DNA of 64,000 nt from Panagrolaimus kolymaensis (Eukaryota > Nematoda > Chromadorea > Rhabditida > Panagrolaimidae). Location of the stretch: assembly GCA_028622995.1 (NCBI GenBank), contig JAJQJQ010000036.1:1798001-1862000 (forward strand), read 5' to 3'. Every line of letters begins with the position of its first letter. The first letter of the stretch is position 1. Shown piece after piece: positions 20,169-32,244 of this stretch. The notes under the pieces were generated by a model. The model saw nothing but the letters and a program-made list of their open reading frames with translations, was not told the DNA's origin and ran no database searches. A program made the translations under genes and the position numbers.

Positions 20169-23100
20169 ATACGAACACGCAAAAACGCAAAATACAGACT
20201 TAAAAATTCTTTTTTATTGCCATTGTTTTAATAAAAAAACAATAAAGAATAAAAGTATGGTTCTATTATTACTTTTTTTAAAGGCCACACAACACACAAA
20301 AAATTATTTTCTTTGGAATTATTTTTTTTGTATGTTTTTTATTTGAAGAAAAAAGAGTAAAATGATTCTTATTTTATAGTTGGGTACTGTAGCTTTGGCT
20401 ACACGATATAGTCAACACGAAATAATAATAATAAAAACAAAAAACTCTAAAAAATAAAATAACAAAAAAGTAAAAAAAAAGATACAGTATTCTCCATTCA
20501 AGCTTTTCCATGACAGAAAAGTAGGCCACCAGAAAATGAAAACTCTCTTCACTTTTTTTTCTGCAAAAAACTCTTTTCTTATATACTCCAAATTTTGAAT
20601 AAAAACAAGTTAAATGAATGACGGATGATGACACACATTTATTATTTATTTAGGAATCAAAAACCCGTGTTTATTTAAGAAAAAAAAACGTAATAAAAAT
20701 TAAGTAATTAACTTTTATAAGAATTTGCTGAATTTAACGCTTGGTTAAATTTTCATGATTTTACGTTTTTGGAAAACAAAAAATTATAAAAAAATGAATA
20801 ATCATTTTTATCTGACAAAAATGATTCAAGCAATACTAAATCTAAAGTTTTTGGTTTTCGAATAAAAGAAAAATGTAGCACGAAAACTTGCTCATCAAAA
20901 ATAAAATAAAAACAATACGAGCGAATTCAGAGTATTTTAACCATGAAAAAATTAAAAGAAAATTTTTTTTTTATTTAAAAAACTAATATTGCAAAAATTA
21001 AAAAATTATTGGATAAAATAAATTAATTATCGTCGCTTTTTTTGTGTTAGCTTACCGTATCCTTTTTTAAGCGGGCGTGAGAAAAAAAATTAAATTAACA
21101 AATTTATGAAAATATTTTGATTTTGAAAGTACTGTAAATAAAAGAAATTTAATTTTGTTTCTTACGTATATATAGGTTGTTTACCTTTTTATCTGCTTTA
21201 TAGGTAATCAAATGTTATTCCCATTATAGAGTTTTTATTTTCATTATTATTCTTTTACTGAAAAAAGAAAATTTTATGTATGTAGTCTGAAAAAAATATA
21301 CACTACAAAAACAGGCAAATTAGGCTACGCTACACTAATTAAAAGCTTACCTCTTGGAGGGTCTAAATCACGTGGGGGAAATTTTTCACGCTTTTTAGAA
21401 ATAAAAAAGTGATCAAAAGCTTTCAACAACAAAAAAACTGAATATTCTTCTAAAAACAACAATAACAAAAATTAGTGTAGCAATCTGCTAAAAAATATTT
21501 TCTCGACTTTTCCTATTTTTTTGTTTGGCTCGTTTTTGTAGAAACAAAAGTTAAAATAAATATTCAAAGGCTGAGAATGTTTTTGATATATTTTTTTGTT
21601 GGCGTTGGAACTAATAAATTTGCAAGAACAAAAAAAAAACAGATACAATACAAAAAATCACCTTGAAACTGCAAGAATTTTCAATTCAAATAATGGAATC
21701 CTCTAACAAAAAAATTTTTAAAGGAATTTAAAAAAAATTCTGTAGCATATTTTTGGTTTAGTTTTATTTTTTTAGCTACAGAAACATTAGAGGATTTAGT
21801 TTATCTTTTTGTCAACGATCAAATTTTTTGTTTTTTTAATCACTAATCTTTTACACCCTCCAGAAACAAAATACCAAGAATATAGAGGTTAACCCAAATC
21901 AAAAGTAAAGAAATCTTTACTGACGCACTCCAATTTTACCTCCCTCTATTTTTTTTTTTGCTAAACAAACATTAGAGAAATGTCCTTATTCAATGGAGCA
22001 GCAAACATACTACCTACATATATTTCAAATATTATTATTATTATTTGGAAAATATCAGGGCATGTCATATTCAACACAAAAATAAGACGTAATTCTAATC
22101 TCGTGAACAATAAAAAAATAATAACTTAAGAAAACATTATTCTTTTCTTAGAGTTTAATTAATTTTTACTTTAATTTGACCTAATATATATATATTTTTT
22201 TTCGGTGATGCGCATCATCCAAAAAAATATAAAGTAAAAGTGCAAGCAATTTTAGAAAGTAAATCATCTTAAAAAATGGAAAGGCCAAATTCAGTCATTT
22301 GTAAAAAAAATATATACGTATAAATTATTTTTGATTAAATTCATTCAAAATCTTTGGTTTTCTTAATTTTTAATGAAATAAAAGTTCAAATTAATGGCGA
22401 AGCTAAAAAAAGCACTCGATGCCATCTTTCTTTTTTGTTTTAAAAAAAGGATTAATTTTTTTTATTCTTCTTTAAATAAAATTATTTATTTCAAAATACG
22501 CTATATAAGAACTAATCTTTTATAGGATTATAGGTACATATTTGCAACAAATTTATTTAATATAGCTATGATGAGATTTTATAAAGTGGAATTAAAAAAA
22601 GGTGCCAAAAGATGCATCGAGAATATCAAAAATTTTGTAAATGTAAAAGTTTTAAACTTTAATACTATATAAAATTTTGCAAAAAAACTAAATATCAAAT
22701 ATTTTTAATTTTCTAAATTAAAAAAATGTTGCAACTAATCTGTAAAAAAATATAAAAGTGGAATTAAAATTTTATATGCACATTAATTTTGATGCTAAAA
22801 TTTTAAAAAGAGTGATGAAAATAAAGGAACCTAGAATGTCCTCAAATATGGAAAATATGTACTCATTTCATCCAAATTTGGCGTAAATTTAAATAAAACC
22901 AAAAAGACAGAACCCCGCCAAAAAAACTTCTATAAAGTTTTTCTAAACTTTTTTAACTAAGAGAGACTATTCCCACGAATGATAACATTCCTGAAAATCT
23001 GTGTACTTTTATACAACCTTTATTTATTTGTTTAGAAAGTTGGAATATAAAAACACGGAATATTTAATTAAACTTGAAAACAAAAAAAAACCCGGAAGGA

Positions 23101-26100
23101 CAAAACAAAACTTTTTATTGCGTGGCACCAATAACTACAGGCATCCACGCGAATGACTAAAAAAACCATCACAAAAAAGTTAAGAAAACTCCAAAAACAA
23201 AAAACAAAAGACAAAAGTTTTACAATTTTGAACGTCATTAATGTTCGTGTTAGCTATTGTTTATCATAAAAAAAATAATAATAAAATAATGGAGTAAGAT
23301 ATAAAAAAAATTTGATGAATAGGAAAAGAAAGTTCGTCTAGTCCTTAAAACATAAAAATACGCTGTATTATCACACTTTTTAAAACGCGATACTACAGCT
23401 TTTATAGAAATGAAAAAAAATGTTACCGTAATTTGGAAAAAAATTTATGGAGTAATTATTACCATGTTTTTTTATTACTCATTGGTTGATAGAAGAAAAA
23501 AATATGTAGGGCGGCCATTTATTTTTTTGTAAACATTAGAATTATCCCTTGAAGGTGACTTAATTGAGGCCATTACTTTTCCATTTTTAAATTATAGTTA
23601 TTTTTTTGTTGATAAGCGTAAAAAAAATGAGGAGAAAAGTCTAAAAAGTCAAACTTGCTTCAATTTTTTATAATCACTCATATGCTTTGAACTTCTGGGC
23701 TTTGGATTCTGTTGTTGGAGAAGCTTATTCATGCCGGCGTCGTCGGTAAACGCAATAAACAAAAATAATACAAATTTAAAATTCAAACAAAGAAAATGAA
23801 GTTTTCAAAAAAACTTTGGTTATTTTTTTTGTTGTTTCAAAAATAAAAACGAAACAACAAAAAATAAAATAAAATGTACGGTAGCTTTGAGAAATGTGAA
23901 ATGTGAAGAGAAGCCAAAAAAATGGTTTTCATAATTTCGAAGTTTTATTAATTATTTATTTATTTATATTGGTTTCTTAGTTGTTTTTGGCCTCTATGTA
24001 GTTACTATTGGTAAGTATGGCTAAAAATTAAATAAAATCTTTTGGAATATTTATAAAAAAAAAGAAGAGAAGCCAATGTTGACCGATTGTTTCAGATACT
24101 TTTTGTTCCTCATTTTACAGACATAAAAAATACTGTAAAAACTTTTTAAAAAGTGTCAAAATTAAAAAATTAATCAAAAAAAAAGAGTTATTTTTTTAAA
24201 GGTCGTTGCTTTAATTAAAAATTAATTATCTTTTTTATGAATTACCTTCTTTTTTTAGAATATCAACAATAAAAAGTTTTCAATAATCGTATTTTACAAC
24301 ACAAAAAGGTTTTATTAAATAAAATAAAACTTAATACCGATAATTTATTTCATTATCAAAAACTCTATATTTTTTCGTAGTTTAAAACAAAAAAAGACTA
24401 ATTTTTTAAATTATTATTTAGTCATATCAATAATTCTGGATAAAACGATAGCCATCACTTCTGACAAGATTGGCACCAATAAAAAGGAGGACACAGTTGC
24501 TCATCATTCTTGCTATCTTTCAAAGTATTTATATGGAACTTCAGATTTCCATTAATACATACTTTTATATAATCCGAACCATCTTTGATATAAAATTAAA
24601 AAGGAAACAGATTAACTATGCTTATCCATCATCTTCGTTTGCTTAAAGTTAAAAAAAAATTTTTTTAAGTCAACTACAATCCCAAAAGCAAATCAAATCA
24701 TATGGTTGGAGTTAAAAAAAAAAATTTGCGTAGGCAAATCCTCTTCTTTTTTTGAAGTAAACAAAATTTTGACCACTTTTTTTTCTTGCTTATTCAGTTT
24801 TTTGATTTCTTATACATATGTTTGCTCATTTTTTAGACCTTGAAACCGAAATCAGCTTTTCGAAGAAGTGATGGCATAAAATATTTGCTGAAAAAAAATA
24901 ATACAAAAAACAAAATGCAATGAACCAATGATTCACTATTTTTGACATGTGACTTAGGTAAATTAAAAGAAATATTTTTTAAAAAACAAATTAAGTTTTC
25001 TGCTGAAGAAACGTGAAATTTTTATGCAGCAGAAATCAAACAAACAACAAACAAACAAAAAAAATCTCATAAAAAAGTTATAAATATAATTTTTCAATAA
25101 AGCAGCCAGCAACCGTAGTAATAAATAATTCCAAGCCAAGCAAGCTATCTTTATTTTTTGTTTATAAACATACTTTACACCTGAGAAAAAAAAAATTTAT
25201 TTGATAAGGCACGCATATAATATTATAGTAATACCTGAGACGTAGAATAAAAATTATTCACCTGTCTGTCTATTTTTGTGGGGTTAAAACAGAAATTTTA
25301 ATTTAAGTCATGAGATTTTTAAAGGTCGTTGTCTACAGTATCTAAGTGAATAAATAAGTAAGAAGGTAAGAAAAAAATATATCTCAAAAAACCTTACGCA
25401 TTTGGACATTTGAATTTGCACAAAAGGCTAATTTATTTTGAAGCTCACGGTGTACTTTTTTTAATTCATTTATTTATTTGCATAAAAAAAATTAGGAATA
25501 TTCCAAACAAAATTTTTTTAAACGTTAATCAAAAAAATATTTGTTCATTTTTTTGATTTTATTCATTAAATACGTGACATTTCTATTAAAAAATATATAT
25601 ATTTTCTTTTCTGTTCGTCAGAGTCAAATGCCAAAGCATAAAAAAGTTGTTTGTGGCTCAAATTAAAAATGTCAAAAAGTGGAGCTCATTTTAAATAATT
25701 ATTATTATATAGTTTGGACCCAACCCAAAAAATTGCAATTATTTATTCGTAGACAATGCTTTTTACTTCCATGGCCATGGGCGCCAAAGGTTAAGAATTA
25801 ATAATTTATAATTAATTTATAATTATTATTATTTTTTTCTTTGGTTTGCAGACTCCATTTTTTTAGTAGAGTTAATTAATTAAAACAAAAAATAGTTTCG
25901 GACCATAAAAACAGAACACATATACGTGACTTTATGGAGAAAACAAATTTGTGTGAGCAGACGAATGATTTTTTGAAAAATTATGTTTTGTGGCTTGGAC
26001 TCCGTAATTTTATTTCTTTTTTATAACAAAAAAATCATTTTTTTCTTAAATAAATTGTTTATACGAAAAAAAATTTCTCTTCCATATACGTAAGCTACAG

Positions 26101-26438
26101 TAGTCAACAATTTTTCTTTTGCTTAAAATTAATTTTAATCTCAAAAACTTAACTACGCATAAATAATTTTACTATGATTCATCTCTCATTCACAAGCTTT
26201 AAGTGTCTTTTTTAATTTCCTCGAGACTTAGACGGTGACGCAAAATTATTTAAAGAATTAAAAAAAACTGTTACGTAACAAACGAAAAAATTACCATAGT
26301 TTAATATTTAATCTTTGGATTTTTAATTTAAAAAATTTACGATGTTTCTCTTTACAATATGGCTTAATAAAATGGGATTGAACAAATGAGAGATATAAAA
26401 AATTGAAATTTTTTTAGAACAAATTCGCATTTTTGACT

Positions 26439-26746
26439 TTATGTTTCAGAAACGCCGTTAATTATTCGAAATTGCTTCCTTTCTTGTACTTTTAAATATT
26501 TTTCAACCTTTTTTTGTTGTTCTTGCTTAATTTCTTCCGCTATAAAAAAAATATATATTTATACATATATTTTACAACGTCACAAATCATCTGCTTCTTT
26601 TTTTTTTCTTACATACATATATATTAGTAAGCGGTCAGCAAAACAATTTTTTTCTTTTTTCTTTAATAGACAAGTTTTAAAAGTGCGCTGTTACTCACAA
26701 ACACACGATTAAAGTTAACATAATTTTTATTGGATGTTGTAATCAT
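26439..26746 (-). CDS. Putative 50-residue two-exon gene, unknown function
   Basis: Exon 26746-26695 (MITTSNKNYVNFNRVFV) joins exon 26539-26439 in frame through a GTAACA donor and a TTTATAG acceptor. The second exon encodes a charged helix, 'EEIKQEQQKKVEKYLKVQER', then 'KQFRIINGVSET' and a TAA stop. Codon use in the second exon is clearly unlike the surrounding poly(A)/poly(T) frames. The donor GTAACA is not ideal, and a better GTGAGT three bases earlier would break the frame, so the first exon is less certain than the second. No family recognised; divergent from the RING gene that starts at 27212. Confidence 0.4.
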
Positions 26747-27211
26747 TTTTAAAAGAATTTTATGCGATTAAAAAAGAGGTGACATATGTGTAAGCATTTT
26801 TATACTACTTTTAATATTATGGAAAAAAAATTCATAACGAGGGTTTTAGTTATGATAAAAGACTTTCTATCATTTTGGATTTTGCTCAAGAAAAAAAAAA
26901 GTGATGATATTCTTTTTTCATTTTTCAGACAGTTGTGTTTTGATTTCAAAAAAAGAAAACTTTACAACATTATTATCATGAGCGAAAGCGATCAGTTCAA
27001 AAAAAACTTAACAACAGCTGTTTTGAGAATGAAAGAGAAAATTGAAATCGATTAGGCGATGTCGAAAAAATATATCAAAGAGAACAAAGCTTTGCAAAAA
27101 AAAAAATCAAAAAAAATGAGAGAAAGGAAAAAAGTTCAAAGCAAAATCACAAGGTCAGGTAGAGACAGAAAAAAAATTATTCGATCGCTGCCATTAAAAA
27201 AAATAAATATC

Positions 27212-29053
27212 ATGTCTTTCTCAGCTCAACAATGTTCAATTTGTATGAATCCTTTAGCAAATTTTCCTATCGCTACAATTCCATGTGGACATGTATTTCA
27301 TTTTAATTGCATTCATAATTGGCTAATAGTAAGTTTTTTTATATGTAGAGCCGCCAAAAAAAATCATTGTTTTTCAGAACTCAAATATTCAAACAGAGAA
27401 AAATTGCCCAAGTTGTCGAACGAGAGCCAAAATTTATGATGTTATTCGTTTATTTGGAATATTTGAAAAAGAAGATTCAGAAACGGTAGAAAAAAAATTA
27501 GCGAAACTTTAAAGAAACATTCAAAACAAAATAAATTTCAGGAAAGAGAAAAAACAGATGTTTCTCAAAATAATGATGAAACTCAGGTTTGGAAAAAAAA
27601 TGGAACTTTTCTTGAAAAATATTCTTTTTTTATTTTTAGCAACAAGCTGACGACAAAAAATTTGAAGAATTAGCAATTTTGAGAACAGAAAACTCGGCGC
27701 TAAAAAGGGATATCAAAATATTGCAAGTAAGTTTCGATTCAAACTTTTTGATTCCCAAACAAAACCTTTTTTTTTCAAAAACAGGGAACTTAAAAATAGT
27801 GAAAGAAAAAAATCAAATGAAACAATATAAAAAATAATAATAATAAAACTTATTTTATTAAGAAATAGTAAAACAACGACTCTTAAGAAAAATAAAAATA
27901 AAAGTTTTATATACATTTTCCTTTGGATTAAAAAAAAGTTTCTATTTCCTTCTTTCTTAATTTCCTTTAAAAATAAACCTTAAAACTAAAAAAGAAGCGA
28001 CTAGAATTTAAAACATTTTATTTCCTCTTCTTCTTTTTTTTGGTGAAGAAGAAGATGGGATGAGATTACGTGGCTTTTATTTATTTTTTTCCAGACTAAA
28101 GTTAGTTATTTGACTTTTAAAATAAACAAAAAGCCAAAATTATAATACTCCTTCTTCCTGATTAAATAAATGTATGTATTAAAAAAAACATACATATCTG
28201 ATGTCATTTGTTTTTTATTGCTAGATAGATGGAGGAGATGTATGGGACTGATAAAAAAAAGTGAGAATGAAGTAAAGATTTCACACAAATGATAGTAACA
28301 CTTTTTAAAAAAGGGAAAAACGATAGTAACACTTCGATGAAAAACTACAAACATTTTTTTAGTCTTTTTGAAATATAAACCACAAAATTAATTAAACTTG
28401 TTTTTTTCGAACTAAAAAAATTTGAAGAAAAAATAATACATACATTAATTTTATAGTTCCTCGTCGTTGCTTCGATTAAAACACAGATATTTTATTTCAG
28501 GATGAAAGTGAGCTTGCCGCACAAAAATTAGAAAATGACCAACTCAAAGAGGAAGTGGAAAGGCTTACAAATGAAGTAAGATTTTTATTTTTATGAAAAG
28601 CGAAATTCGATATTTCTTTAATGGTTGCAAAATTAAAAATCTTACAATTTTGTTCTATAAAAACATACATAATAAATATTTAAGGTTCGAACTAAAAATC
28701 AAGAATTAATGAATTGTCGGTTAACGGTAGCGGAATTTTCATTATTATTGCCTCGATTAGAGGAACAAGTAAGTTTTTTTTCTCAACGAAACAAAATTCT
28801 TGAAAACAGTCAAAATTCTTAAAATCAAGCTTTCGAAGTTAGAAAAAAATATCTATTTTATTGTATCAAAAAATTCGGAAATTTTTTCATTTTCGAAAAG
28901 GAAAGTTTTATTCCATTGAAATTTTTTTAGCAACGTAAATCCACCGCTGAATTAAAACAAGCGATAAAGCGTTATGAAGAACTTCGACGAGATTTGGTTA
29001 AAACTGAAGATAAATTATTGGATGAAGCGGCGCACCACTATCAAAGTCAATGA
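27212..29053 (+). CDS. RING-H2 E3 ubiquitin ligase with coiled coil, TRAIP-like
   Basis: Exons 27212-27328, 27378-27485, 27542-27586, 27640-27726, 28501-28575, 28685-28768 and 28931-29053 join in frame (all phase 0) to 212 residues. A complete RING-H2 sits at the N-terminus: Cys8, Cys11, Cys25, His27, His30, Cys33, Cys49, Cys52. It is followed by 'RTRAKIYDVIRLFGIF', which parallels the segment after the RING in TRAIP. The rest is coiled coil (~85-205) with heptads such as 'QLKEEVERLTNEVRTKNQEL'. TRAIP-type ligases ubiquitinate stalled-replisome and other nuclear targets. This protein is much shorter than vertebrate TRAIP and lacks its long C-terminus. An in-frame ATG at 27059 would add a lysine-rich 51-residue extension; I prefer 27212 because the family starts close to the RING. 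Confidence 0.75.
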
Positions 29054-31194
29054 AATTAACGAAAAAATAGTTTTGTTTATAAAACTTTTAAAATTTTGTT
29101 TATTTGTTTATTTAAAAAAATATTTGTTATTTAGCTTGCAGCTACCATAGTTTATTTAGTTTTAAAAATAAGACACGAGTAAATTATTAGAAAAATAATT
29201 TTAATTAATTAAGTCCATTGTTTTCGAAGTTGTTCAAAATAAATTTGTCGTTGAATTTCGCCTATGTTTGTCATAGAAATTTTGGATGATCTCCTGAAAA
29301 ATTAAAAATCATCTTCTTTACTTTTTTTCATTTTTAAAGCCAAAAAAAACTAACCCTTTAAAAATTCTTTTGTATGGCAATAAAAATACCAAAGAACTTA
29401 TAAGACAATTTATTGCAGTAATATTATCAAAAATTCCAGCCCAAATAATAACATTATCGTCATCGGTTCTGAAAAAAAAAATAATTTAAATTTTTAACGC
29501 TGAATCCCAAAAAAGAAAATTTAAAAAAAAAACTTACGAAGAATGATAATTTGCTGAAACAAAGAAAAATGTTGGAACCAGCGAAATTACAAGATAAATA
29601 GAATATGTGAAACATAAAATTGCGAGAAAACGCATGGTTAAAATATTTTCTTGTATTTGAAATCGTTTTGATAAAGTTGTATCCAACGTGTATTCGTGTA
29701 ATTTGCGTTTATTAAAGTTAAATAAAAATACAAAGCTCTGAAGAAAGAAAGAAAAAAATTAATAATAAATTATTAAAAATGGTCCAAAAACGGCATCGAT
29801 TGAGTTACAAAATTTGGAAATTTTCAAGTAAAAAAAAGTAAGGGGAATTTTGTAAATTTGAAACTTTGAAAATTTGGATTCGAAACAGGCCTCTAAAGCC
29901 GATGAATAACAACTTACAAAAAGTGCAACAAAATCAAGTCCAAATATAACTGTGATTAATACCAAAATATTCACTACTCTAAATTGAGTAACAAGAATAA
30001 TTATTATTGTAATAATCCACTGAAAACAAAAAAAATATAATTAACTAACGTAAAAACCTATTCCAAAGAAAACGTGCCAGATTTTTTTGGTTTTTTAAAA
30101 TAATTTAATACCTAAATAACTTACAGGTGAAACGATTAAAATAATGGATTGTTTAAAAGCAAAATAATTTTCATATTCTGCTGCTTTTATTGTACTTTGG
30201 GATCTCTCGAGCAAAATCATAATTAAATTAACTGTAAAAAATTCAAGTAATCCAGCTCGAATGCTTTCAAAAATGTTTGAAAGTTCATTGGATAATAATT
30301 TATTTCGATTAAAAGTATTTATTAACATAGTCAATCTGAAATTTAGACAGCTGTAATAAAAAAGATTATTTTTTTCGAAAGAGAACAAAGCTATTTGAGT
30401 TTGGTTTGGCAATGGAAAAAAATTTTTTGGATAGAGAGACGAGACATAAGTGCATGATTGCCTATGATTAATTTCCCCCAAAAAAATATGATAATAAAAG
30501 ATTCGCTTTGACCAATTATTAAAAACTCATTTTAAAGTTACAGTAATTTTCGTGTTTGAACTGAAAAAACATTTTTTAATTGTGTAAATATGATTTCAAA
30601 AGTTTTTTTTAAACTTCATTTTTATATTTAAAAAAAGTTAATAAACCTTTGAAGTTAAAGAAACAAAAAAAAGCTATAAAAAATGTTTTCTTTTGACTCC
30701 TATGCAAAGGATAACCAAAGCATGGGGTGGCACTTTAATTACTGATTTTGTGATTATAAGCAAGTTTGAAGTGTTTTATAAAAAAAGATTTTTGTTTATT
30801 CATAAGTTTATTCAAGTTTGTTACTTTGAATTTTTTAACCCATTAATTTACATTCAACAAAAATAAAATACTTCTTTCAAGTTCCAATATTTATTTATTT
30901 TTTGTTCACACTGATGCATGAAGATAGAAAAAAGTACACCTTTTTTACTTCCATCATCGTCATCGATATTTATCAAAATAAATAAGGAAAAAAAAAATAA
31001 AGATAAAAAAAAGGTGCATAAAGTTTTTTGGCGTTGTCTTTCTTTAATGACAAAAACAAAAAATTTGTATATCCTATTTTTTTCTCCGTTTTTTTTTCAT
31101 TATTTAAAAATATTTAAAAAATCATCGTTCATTTATCAAATATTTTATCCCATATTTTTTTATTATTCCAGTTAGAAAATTAGAAAATATTATT

Positions 31195-31870
31195 ATGGCG
31201 ATCGGTTTTGATACTATTGAATCTTTAAGTGTTACACAATTTGAAAAATTAAAGAATAATGGAAATTCATTTTTTATTGCTCGAATTTATCGAAGTAATG
31301 GAAAAATAGATGAAAAAGGAATTCAAAATATTGTTAATGCAAAAGCAGGTTCGTTAATTTCTTAGAGGTTTTTAGGCTAAAATAAAGTTTTTATTTTTTT
31401 TATTTTTAGCTGGTTTTACTGATATTGATGCATATATATTTCCATGTGTTTCGCCTACTGCTCCATCGGCTTCCACTCAAATTATAGATACTTATAATGC
31501 GCTTAAATCTCAAAATATTGCCATCGCTAATATTGGAAGATTATGGTTGGATATTGAAACAACTCAATCATGGTCCCAACAAACCCAATCAAAAAATCGC
31601 CAATTTATTTTGGAAATGGCAAATACAGCAACAGAAAAATTAGGATTTCAAATAGGAATTTATTCAAATTCAAACAATTGGTCTTCAATTGTTGGAAATT
31701 CATGGGATGAACTTTCAAAAAAATATCCTCTTTGGTGGGCAAAATACAATAATACCCCAGATTTAACAATAGGATGGAGTTCATTTGGTGGATGGTCTCA
31801 TCCTTTCATGCATCAATATATTGGAGATACATATGAATTAGGTCATCGAATCGATAAAAATTTCAAATAA
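31195..31870 (+). CDS. GH25 lysozyme, nested antisense in a receptor intron
   Basis: Exons 31195-31348 and 31410-31870 join (phase 1) to 204 residues. The fold markers of glycoside hydrolase family 25 are in order: 'IGFDTIESLSVTQFEKLKN' for the first strand with its acid Asp, 'IYRSNGKIDEKGIQNI', 'GFTDIDAYIFPCVSP', then the catalytic 'LWLDIETTQSW' with Asp and Glu. The end reads 'WWAKYNNTP...' and 'HQYIGDT', as in nematode protist-type lysozymes. These enzymes hydrolyse peptidoglycan of bacterial food or pathogens. No signal peptide follows the ATG; a TTATTCCAG acceptor 20 bases upstream leaves room for a signal-peptide exon that I could not find, or for trans-splicing. AATAAA at 31921-31926 ends the gene. 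Confidence 0.87.
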
Positions 31871-31920
31871 ACTTTTTACCTATGTGTCTGAATTTCTGCC
31901 CATTGATTTTTTTTATGTAT

Positions 31921-31926
31921 AATAAA
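31921..31926 (+). terminator. Poly(A) signal AATAAA of the lysozyme gene
   Basis: AATAAA lies 51 bases after the TAA stop, within the antisense receptor's first intron. Confidence 0.65.
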
Positions 31927-32244
31927 TTTAAAAAATTTTCCTGAATCCAAGAAATCCAAAAAGCATTCGAAAGCGCGTGGAAAAATTTATTATCCAAAAA
32001 CTTCGATTTCCAGACATAAAGAAAAAAACTAACCTCACTAAAATAAAGCAAATATTACCAAAAAATTGATTAATGAATAATATCCTTAAATTCGGGTGGA
32101 ATTTTTTTCCTTTTATTATTATAATCAAAGACACTAAAGTCACAAATAAAGCAACCACCAACACCGCGTATTCAAGTAAAAAACCACGGCTACGTAAATA
32201 TTATTTTTAGCCATATCACCATCATCTAATTTTCTTAATGACAT

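Larger units (their letters stand above)
18833..26438. other. Long gene-poor region with exon-like islands
   Basis: About 7.6 kb of very AT-rich sequence. A hAT-type MITE (19932-20168) is the only defined element. Isolated stretches look like exons on the minus strand: 23738-23661 (reads MNKLLQQQNPKPRSSKHM...), 21397-21350 (reads REKFPPRDLDPPR before a GTAAGC donor), and about 24580-24455 (reads KVCINGNLKFHINTLKDS...). I could not connect them into one defensible gene. They may be exons of a gene with long introns, or remnants. Confidence 0.4.
29209..32244 (-). pseudogene. Serpentine 7TM chemoreceptor (sre/srab-like) with a one-base break in exon 1
   Basis: Exons 32244-32034, 30335-30125, 30019-29918, 29737-29538, 29468-29355 and 29293-29209 would encode about 307 residues. 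Exons 2-6 join perfectly and carry receptor hallmarks: 'LIMILLERSQSTIKAAEYE' after TM3, 'LSKRFQIQENILTMRF' at the third loop, and a tail ending 'QLRKQWT'. Exon 1 starts MSLRKLDDGDMAKNN but shifts frame within TM1 at a run of six Ts (plus-strand A run near 32178-32183). One additional T would restore continuity into 'YAVLVVALFVTLVSLIIIIK'. This is either an assembly/sequencing error in a homopolymer or a true recent loss-of-function allele. The 1.7-kb first intron contains the lysozyme gene on the other strand. Confidence 0.65.
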
